Shown here: one piece after another, positions 57,611 through 64,000 of the stretch
Layout of the letters: each line of letters starts with the position of its first letter
Numbering within the stretch: position 1 is the stretch's first letter
Assembly: GCA_010093605.1 (NCBI GenBank)
Contig: MU004203.1
Span: 450,391-514,390 of the forward strand
Length of the DNA stretch: 64,000 nucleotides
Reading direction: 5' to 3'
Origin: Lophium mytilinum
Taxonomy: Eukaryota; Ascomycota; Dothideomycetes; Mytilinidiales; Mytilinidiaceae
The notes under the pieces: generated by a model
The model's input: only the letters and a program-made list of their open reading frames with translations
Databases searched by the model: none
Told to the model about the DNA's origin: nothing
Translations under genes and position numbers: made by a program

Positions 57611-58390
57611 GATGGATGATGATGGGTGCTTGGAGGCCTTGAATATAGATGAAAGTTGAGGCGCGTTGAGGTTTTCGAGAGCAGAGAGGAGAAAGTAGGA
57701 CGGCAAACAATATGAACAGAAGAACAGAAAGATTTTGGCGGAGGACCTAGTGCAGTGCTCAGCCTCAGTGGCCTCCGAATGAGCTGAAGGTGGGGTGGAA
57801 GAGGCAGGGATCTCTAAGCGCCCGTGGAAACGAGGACCCCGCAGATGGCTTGCAGAATGGTGCCAAGGACTCAAAGACGAGAATGGCAGATTGGCAAGGT
57901 TTGAATCAGATAGAAAGGGAGTTTGAATGGGAGATGCTATGCCTTCCGCATTATCTATCTCGAGCGCTACACCATCCACGCCAGCGCAGTCCTATGCAGG
58001 TCCAATAGCGCCAATGATGCTTCCCGCGCCTCGACCCCTGCAATATCTAAATACTGTATGGCTTGATAGAGTTTAGCCGCCTGCTATGGTGTTGCGAGAA
58101 GGCAACATATACATTGGTCGTTGCTTATTGGATGGCTAGGCGCTGACCATAAAGCTGGGTTCGTCTGTGAAATCCTTGTTGTAGGCCAGTCAGATCCGAG
58201 GCATGTAAATTAAGCAATTAATTCTCTCCAAAATGAAATAAGTTCCTTAACATTCTGCTTCCTCTAGTAGAACTTGAAGTACAGGCTCCACGAGCTCGTG
58301 GACTAATTACCGTCTATGTTGGATCCTTCGGCATGGATTGAAGTTGTGTTAGCATTATTGCATACACCCTCTTGCAACCTCCATCCATCA
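57611..58390. other. Intergenic region
   Basis: About 780 bp upstream of the AIM24 gene and downstream of the PLD gene. Nothing recognised. Confidence 0.4.
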
Positions 58391-59815
58391 CTATCCATAA
58401 TGACTCCTCATTCGTCCCTCCATCACCTGATCCACAGCCCCCCTAACCCTCCCCGCCACCTCACCATCAAAAAACGCAACACCAAGCTCCTGACTCGTGA
58501 ACCAGCTCGCCCTATCCAGATTCCCACTTCCCAGCACCGTAACCAATGCATCCACAATCAGTAACTTCAGATGGCTCTGCTGCGGCTCAGCCGTCCCGTT
58601 TACCCCAACTCTCGGCTCAAAAAACTCGATCCTCAATGTTCCCGGAGCTGTCAAGCCCACCCTCGCCTCTTCATCTAGAGTAGATTCGGAAGAGAAAGGG
58701 AGAGCGCGGTGCCGTTTCGCGAGTTTACGGACGCAGCGCGTTGTGGTGGTGCCAGCTGTGACGAGCTGCTCTAGTATCATGAGGCGTGCGGAGGTGCGGA
58801 TGTGGACGGCAACACCGTGGCGAAGAGCGCGAAGGAGGGCAGTAAGGACGGGTGGCGAGGTTAGGTTCGGGGTTTGGATGTAGATGCTGGTGGTGGCGCG
58901 GGCGAGAAGCGTGAGGAGAAGGATATTGAGGGGGGTTGGGGGGGAGGTGGGCGGCGAGGAAGTGAAGGGGGCAAAGCGTGGATTGAGATGGTGCGGGGAG
59001 GGAAGGAAGAGGGTTTGGATGTCGTGAGAGGGGAGGAGGGTGTGTGTCTGGGCGGGGCCGGAGGATGACGTCGGCGTGGGTGAAGGAGTTTGAGGGGGCG
59101 AAAGACTGGTAAGTGAGGGATAAGGTGGTGATGGCGGCGGAGGCAAGGATCTATCAAAGTCATTCTGGGCCCAGAACTCAGACCAGAAGCGGACGAATTG
59201 CGATACCACAGGCCCAGAGAGCTCGATGCAGCCTTCAAACCAGGATTCCCAGCTCACGTTGCAGCTAGGCAGGAAGACCTTTTTGCGATCTACGATTATG
59301 AACTTGGGATGCATGACACTGAAGGGGAGAAGGAACACGCTTTTGATTTCGAGGTCGAGGCCTTTTAGCTCGCTTGGGGATGGGAGGCCGAATTTCTTGA
59401 CCCATGTTGAGGGCGGATAGGTTTGGCCCCTGACGGTGTGCGGCTGGAAGAGCTTTTGGAAGAGTGAGAGGGATGATAAACCGATGCGCACACGGAGCTT
59501 CCAGCCTCCGCGGGCCTCGGCCCTTACGGATAGAGCGCGGAGGGTATCCGAAAGTTGAGAGAGAGAGGATGACCGAGCCCAGAAGCAGGTGATGAAGATG
59601 ACTTCGGATTCAGCGGATTTGAGCGCGGGGAGAATGCTGCTGAATATGTCGTCGCCCGTGCCAGTAATGAATTTATGAACTGTTGATGATGTAGTGAGAG
59701 TACTGGGGTTCGAGGCGTAGTAATTTGGGACGTCATTCTTATTCTCTTCCTTGTGTAATAGCAGATCTTCCTGCCATTCTTCCGTGATGCTGGCAAATGT
59801 AATCGGGCCAGGCAT
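58391..59815 (-). CDS. Phospholipase D-like protein with two HKD motifs
   Basis: An intronless gene of 474 residues. Two catalytic HxKxxxxD motifs are intact: HPKFIIVD at 169-176 (followed by SCNVSWESWF) and HLKLLIVD at 415-422 (followed by GSGNLDRASWF). PLD enzymes use the two histidines to attack a phosphodiester through a covalent phospho-His. Similar compact fungal proteins belong to the PLDc_2 group, which includes phosphatidyltransferases and nucleases as well as true phospholipases, so the substrate is open. A Pro/Ser/Thr-rich insert (about 224-295) separates the halves. No signal peptide. The Met at 59815 starts MPGPITFASITEEWQ with no better upstream choice. Confidence 0.83.
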   Translation of the reverse strand: MPGPITFASITEEWQEDLLLHKEENKNDVPNYYASNPSTLTTSSTVHKFITGTGDDIFSSILPALKSAESEVIFITCFWARSSSLSQLSDTLRALSVRAEARGGWKLRVRIGLSSLSLFQKLFQPHTVRGQTYPPSTWVKKFGLPSPSELKGLDLEIKSVFLLPFSVMHPKFIIVDRKKVFLPSCNVSWESWFEGCIELSGPVVSQFVRFWSEFWAQNDFDRSLPPPPSPPYPSLTSLSPPQTPSPTPTSSSGPAQTHTLLPSHDIQTLFLPSPHHLNPRFAPFTSSPPTSPPTPLNILLLTLLARATTSIYIQTPNLTSPPVLTALLRALRHGVAVHIRTSARLMILEQLVTAGTTTTRCVRKLAKRHRALPFSSESTLDEEARVGLTAPGTLRIEFFEPRVGVNGTAEPQQSHLKLLIVDALVTVLGSGNLDRASWFTSQELGVAFFDGEVAGRVRGAVDQVMEGRMRSHYG

Positions 59816-60307
59816 GGCTGCAAAGTCCAGCGCGTCACAACGTCGATTCTGTATATTGAATCAGCTTTATCCTAATGATGAAACAATTCGTTCTAAGGGC
59901 TTGAGTGATCTAGTAATAGATTTCAGACTGGCTATAGATCTTGAGAAGCAATGAGATGCACGTGGGATTACATGGAACTATTTCGCCATGAGAGTATACA
60001 GACGCAAATGACCGCCATACACAATCATCGAACGGAGTGAAGACCCTCGCTTGACAGTACTAAGGGGTACCACAAGGTGATAAGTGAGGTAGCAGTAGGT
60101 ATGTGAGGTAAGTGAAATATGAAACACCTACGTAGACTATTAAAAGCTCACCAGGCCTCAACTTCCAAAGCTTCAACAGTTTCGACAGCTTGCACAGAAC
60201 AGTACCCCCTTCAACGACACAACATACTCTCTGAATGCTAGGTCTACTCTTTAAGGCTAGACCGGCAGCCTATTCTCTTCGAACTTCGAAAGCTTGCGCT
60301 GCTCAGG
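59816..60307. other. Divergent intergenic region, PLD-like / RRP4
   Basis: About 490 bp, AT-rich in the left half. No gene recognised. Confidence 0.4.
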
Positions 60308-61954
60308 ATGACCAGAAGCGTGAACACACGAGCTGGACACGGGAGAGTCCGAATCAGATACGACGATCAAGGAAGATGGCAGCAGCGTCACAGTGAACGG
60401 GAGCTGCTGATCCAGAAGCAAGGCAAGGAGAGACGAAGGGCTGAAGCTGAAGCCCAGGGGATCATTGGAGACTATGGGTTCGAGAGGTGGGTCGAAGAGC
60501 GAGCAAAGAAAAAACGGCAGAGAGAAAGAGAGAGACTCAAGAGACGGCACGACGAGAGGGTTGTGATGGAGTGCTTGGAAGGGCTCTCAATTAACGATGG
60601 AGGTCGTGAGCAGGAGGAAGTTCGTCCGAGGCGTGACAGACGTCAAACCGACTCGTACCGGCCAGCTCCTGACTCGTATCGTCCGACGTACGACGATACG
60701 GACTACTATAGCGCCCTTGTAGCAGATCTCGAACCGGGGCCCTCCAGAAAACTTCCCAGCCCACCACCACAGCTTCCCAAGCTCCAGCCCTCCTCCCACG
60801 ACCGCTCTGACGCCTTCATATCCACTGGCATTCCCGAATCTGGCGCCCTCCATTACATCCCGCCCCCCTCGATCCCCTACAACATGCCCATCGTTATAAG
60901 TGCACCTCTACCTCCGGCGGCCCTCCCCCGCCAGAATGCATACTCGGACTCAGAAGAAGACGGCTTCGACTCGGATGTCGACATGGACATTGACGCGGCA
61001 TATCCCTCCTCCAAGCGGCCCCGGTTAGGACGCAGTTCCATTGTCACGCCCGGCGAAACCATCACAGACGATCCCCAATGGATGCGCGGCCACGGCACCT
61101 ACATCCCCGCTCATACAACCGCCATCACATCCACAGTTGCTGGAACACTACACAAGACGAACAAGCTACTCTCCGTTACCCCATTGCGAGCTCGCTATAC
61201 CCCCGAGATCGGCGACCTGGTCGTCGGGCGCATCGTGCAGGTGCAGTCGAAGCGGTGGCAGGTCGACATCGCGGCGCCGCTACTCGCTGGGCTACCATTG
61301 AGCGCAATCAACCTCCCTGGCGGGATCCTGCGCAAGCGAGATGCTGCTGACGAGCTCAACATCCGGACATTCTTCACAGAGGGCGACCTACTCGTCGCGG
61401 AGGTGCAGAATCTCTTCCAAGACGGGGCCGCGGCGCTACACACGCGGAGTCTGAAGTACGGCAAGCTACGCAATGGATACTTCCTTTCCGTGTCGGGTGC
61501 TGGAGGATCTAAGGGAAAGGGCGGGGTTGCTAGGTCAAGACGGCAAGTCTTCACAATTACGACTTCACGCGGTGGTGGGGAGGTTGATGTGGTGCTGGGA
61601 GTTAATGGCTATGTGTGGATCGCGAAGCATGTGGAGCCGGAGGGGCACGGCAAGGATGTTGCTATCACTCGATTGGAAGAGACTATAAGCAAGGAGATCT
61701 ATTCGAGCCAGAATGAAGAGATTGGGGTGAATACTAGGCGGGAGATAGCGAGGGTGGCGGGGGTGATCAGGGCATTGGTGGAGCATGGAGCGAGCGTGGA
61801 TGAAGAGATGGTTGTTCGGGCCTATGAGGCAAGCCTCTCGGTAGATGCTGAGGACGCAATGGGGGGTGATGGTGGGGAGAAAAGCGAATTCTTAGGGGGA
61901 GAGAGGGGTAGGAGGGTAGTTGAGCAGGCTCTTGGAGGCGGCGTTGGGAGTTGA
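60308..61954 (+). CDS. RRP4: Exosome subunit Rrp4 with long N-terminal extension
   Basis: A cap subunit of the RNA exosome that guides RNA into the core. The single frame is 548 residues. The Rrp4 part begins at Met193 (60884) with [11 protein letters not shown], then [17 protein letters not shown] (N-terminal domain), [20 protein letters not shown] (S1 domain), [34 protein letters not shown] and a KH domain with [17 protein letters not shown]. From Met193 the protein has 356 residues, the usual size for the family. The first 192 residues are Arg/Glu-rich ([14 protein letters not shown]) then Pro/Asp/Tyr-rich, and are not part of known Rrp4. They could be a true extension, a separate small gene, or untranslated leader. 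The Rrp4 identity is firm; the start is not. Confidence 0.9.
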   Translation: MTRSVNTRAGHGRVRIRYDDQGRWQQRHSERELLIQKQGKERRRAEAEAQGIIGDYGFERWVEERAKKKRQRERERLKRRHDERVVMECLEGLSINDGGREQEEVRPRRDRRQTDSYRPAPDSYRPTYDDTDYYSALVADLEPGPSRKLPSPPPQLPKLQPSSHDRSDAFISTGIPESGALHYIPPPSIPYNMPIVISAPLPPAALPRQNAYSDSEEDGFDSDVDMDIDAAYPSSKRPRLGRSSIVTPGETITDDPQWMRGHGTYIPAHTTAITSTVAGTLHKTNKLLSVTPLRARYTPEIGDLVVGRIVQVQSKRWQVDIAAPLLAGLPLSAINLPGGILRKRDAADELNIRTFFTEGDLLVAEVQNLFQDGAAALHTRSLKYGKLRNGYFLSVSGAGGSKGKGGVARSRRQVFTITTSRGGGEVDVVLGVNGYVWIAKHVEPEGHGKDVAITRLEETISKEIYSSQNEEIGVNTRREIARVAGVIRALVEHGASVDEEMVVRAYEASLSVDAEDAMGGDGGEKSEFLGGERGRRVVEQALGGGVGS

Positions 61955-63710
61955 ATTTGGACGAGCTTCGACACATACACCAATCTGGGTCAGATTTTGG
62001 AGGATCCTGGGGCACACAATGCTGCCATGAAGGACCTCGCCACTACGAAAAGTTGGAATCTCTTGACGAGGTAAGCTATCAATCATCGGCTTCCTCTGAT
62101 CATGAACTCATCTCTGGATAGATTTGCTTTAGACCACAGCCAAGTCCCAATTCGGTACTTGGACACTGCCTAATAGGTACTTGCTTGCCGCTGTTTGCGG
62201 TGCTCTAGCATACTATCAGAAATCCTATTTATATATCAAAGTCCTTATACCACATACCAGGACCGCGTCAGGTTCTCATGGGCTTTCAAGGGAATACGAG
62301 TCTACTGAAAAGACCTGTCATGACTGTTTCTGTACTCTTACTACTTGATTCAGACATTACGTGAAACATTTTGGCGAAACACGGCAAAGTCGCTCTGCGG
62401 AGGCCGGACTCGTACGCGCGACATTGGATCACATTCGATGTCTCAACGAAGCGACACGTGGGAGGAAGGATAAGGTCCCTGCGTATGGATCCGGGATCAC
62501 TATCTGGAGTCTCATGATGTCTTGATACGCGAGAACAAAGGTTTGCCGCATTCATGGGAAGTGCTGTTTTATGTTGAGCTGATCATAGGAGTCTGTTCGG
62601 AGTTTAGCCTGAGAGTACTGATATTCACGTTGAAACAAATACAGGACTATTTGAATCAAGTTGAAAGGTCTGTGAGCAGACCATGTGACCGCAGTACGAT
62701 GATGCATGGAATTCGACAAGCATAGGTCTTACGGGTTCCAGAAACCCGCAAGCAACAATCGTCATGTCTAGGTTTCTGTTCGCAAGATGAGGACCTGGCC
62801 GGTAGGATTCCGGGAGATGTATTTATGCTAGCGCAAAGGGGGTATACCGAACCTTGTAAACCTTTTTGTTTCTCAGTAGCGCCGATATGTATGCAATGTA
62901 GTATACTTCGATGTCCTCAATATCAGTCCCGAATGCAACCCCTCATACTAACTAGATGGGTGTTTATTAGCGGACCAGATTCCGCCATTTGAATTCCTGG
63001 CACGGTAGCACGTGATGCACCTTCTGCATCCATCCCGCGGCCGATGCCAACCCCTAGCCTCGCATCTCTCATCACGACAGCGGACTTCGACGCCCAGCTT
63101 CCACTCCAAGACACCAAGCTTCCTACTCCAGTCCTACCAAGATTTGTCGACTGCTTGGCAGTCGCTCCAATGGCCCTTTCGCAGTCGTCGGCGGCGCCGC
63201 ACCGCTCACCTGCTCCATGCAGCTCCATGTCGTTAATCTGCGTGCCAGGCCAGACAGCCAATCAAGACCATGTTTCAACTATGCATCTCAACCCACCACG
63301 GTGGCGGCTGATAGGAGCATTCTCGCATGCCCCGCGCGCGCCGGCCAAGACCTGCAGGCACAGGGACGACCGTCCTGGGCATTGTTGCACCGATGATCTT
63401 AGCCCTGTTATGGGAGGTCTCAATTGATTGCAGGGAGTTGCATGTTGTCGCATTGGCAGGTTGCCCAGCAGCCAGATGGCGACATGGTGCTTTATCCGTG
63501 GCCACCAGCGCGGGGAGTATTTATCTTGCCTGGTACCCGGTCGCTGCTGCTGTTGCTTTGAAGTTCATCGCGCGCTCTGAGCTCTGAGACACGCGTTGTC
63601 CTGAGCTGTTGAGATTCTTGTGCGGCTTCATTTTTAGACGTGTCTCTCGCTTTGCATCGTTACAGAGTCTTTCTTCTCGTTCCCGTTATCAATCGCTTTC
63701 ATTCGATAAG
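61955..63710. other. Intergenic region
   Basis: About 1.75 kb with only small, featureless frames. The last ~50 bp before 63711 are CT-rich, as in a leader. Confidence 0.4.
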
Positions 63711-64000
63711 ATGCGTTGCTCTAGATTGGTCGCCGGGCTTTTGGGCCTGGTGGGAGCTGTCAATTGCTTGACTACCTCCCATGTTGAGATCATGGAGAAG
63801 CTGCGCGGAGTGCCCGAGGGCTGGAAGGCTGCGGAAACTCCGAATCCGAGCAGGAGGATGCACTTCCGTATTGCTCTGACCAAGGTACGCTTCAATTGAT
63901 TGCGCAACCTCTCGCTAGCCTTGAAACCATGCTTGTACATCTATACTAACCGATTCCTCAGTCGAATCAGGCGCTGTTTGAGCAAAGCCTGATCGAAGTG
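63711..64000 (+). CDS. Sedolisin-family (tripeptidyl-peptidase) precursor, 5' part only
   Basis: The gene runs off the right edge. Exon 1 (63711-63884) encodes a signal peptide (MRCSRLVAGLLGLVGAVNCL) and the start of a propeptide (VPEGWKAAETPNPSRRMHFR). After a 77-bp intron, exon 2 begins at 63962 with SNQALFEQSLIEV. This pattern, HFRIALTK joined to SNQALFEQ, is the opening of the Pro-kumamolisin propeptide found in fungal sedolisins (acid serine proteases releasing tripeptides, usually secreted). The catalytic domain lies outside the window, so activity cannot be judged. Confidence 0.72.

Noticed and set aside
1-64000. tRNA or other RNA genes
   Set aside because: I looked for GGTTCGANTCC-type B boxes with a foldable cloverleaf around them and found none outside the diverged left-edge repeat.

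Overview
The window is chromosomal DNA from a filamentous ascomycete (Pezizomycotina). Most genes carry several short introns of about 45-110 bp with GT...AG ends and CTAAC/CTGAC-like branch sites. The gene content is typical housekeeping eukaryotic: VPS13, an Osh3-type oxysterol-binding protein, cytosolic HSP70, a mitochondrial i-AAA protease, the exosome subunit Rrp4 and the TFIIH subunit Tfb5. Class-level placement (possibly Dothideomycetes) is only an impression. I resolve 24 protein genes by joining exons by hand. I see no tRNA, rRNA, CRISPR, intact transposon, or polyketide/peptide synthase cluster.

Layout. 1-1900: degenerate array of about ten ~180-bp repeat units. 2130-4119 (-): gamma-glutamyltranspeptidase. 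4852-6937 (+): calponin-homology protein with a coiled-coil middle. 6938-9054: non-coding, with a ~95-bp tandem repeat. 9055-12105 (-): Osh3-like protein. 14262-15440 (+): secreted GDSL/CE16-type esterase. 16894-18968 (+): HSP70 with heat-shock elements upstream and a GC-AG intron. 19740-20378 (-): Emi1/DUF3128 twin-CX9C protein. 21250-30998 (+): VPS13. 31615-32706 (-): unknown single-TM protein. 33882-34851 (-): beta-carbonic anhydrase in seven exons. 36339-37418 (+): NmrA-like reductase. 37620-38528 (-): membrane protein with two PY motifs. 38898-39254 (+): Tfb5. 39386-39902 (-): GFA-family enzyme with an odd splice site. 40675-41272 (+): unknown Cys-rich protein. 41912-43230 (+): mitochondrial release factor 1. 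43945-44936 (+): BTB protein. 45779-47801 (+): MFS transporter with an in-frame stop. 48214-49459 (-): unknown coiled-coil protein. 50411-53080 (-): YME1. 54217-55746 (+): FAD-linked oxidase. 56130-57610 (-): AIM24 protein. 58391-59815 (-): phospholipase D-like protein. 60308-61954 (+): Rrp4 with a long N-terminal extension. 63711-64000 (+): start of a sedolisin protease.

The genes do not form one pathway. Some share themes: lipid transfer at contact sites (VPS13, Osh3), mitochondrial proteostasis and translation (YME1, MRF1, Emi1-like, AIM24), glutathione-linked chemistry (GGT, GFA), and secreted hydrolases (GDSL esterase, sedolisin). The MFS pump, FAD oxidase and NmrA reductase are accessory-type genes but lie apart from each other with housekeeping genes between, so I do not call a biosynthetic cluster.

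I did not find a convincing undescribed multi-gene system. The best leads are gene-structure oddities: a GT-GG intron in the GFA gene, an in-frame TAG in the MFS gene, a 72-bp duplication that copies a 3' splice site, a 192-residue in-frame extension on Rrp4, and the repeat array at the left edge. All exon joins are my reading of the DNA and have not been tested against transcripts.
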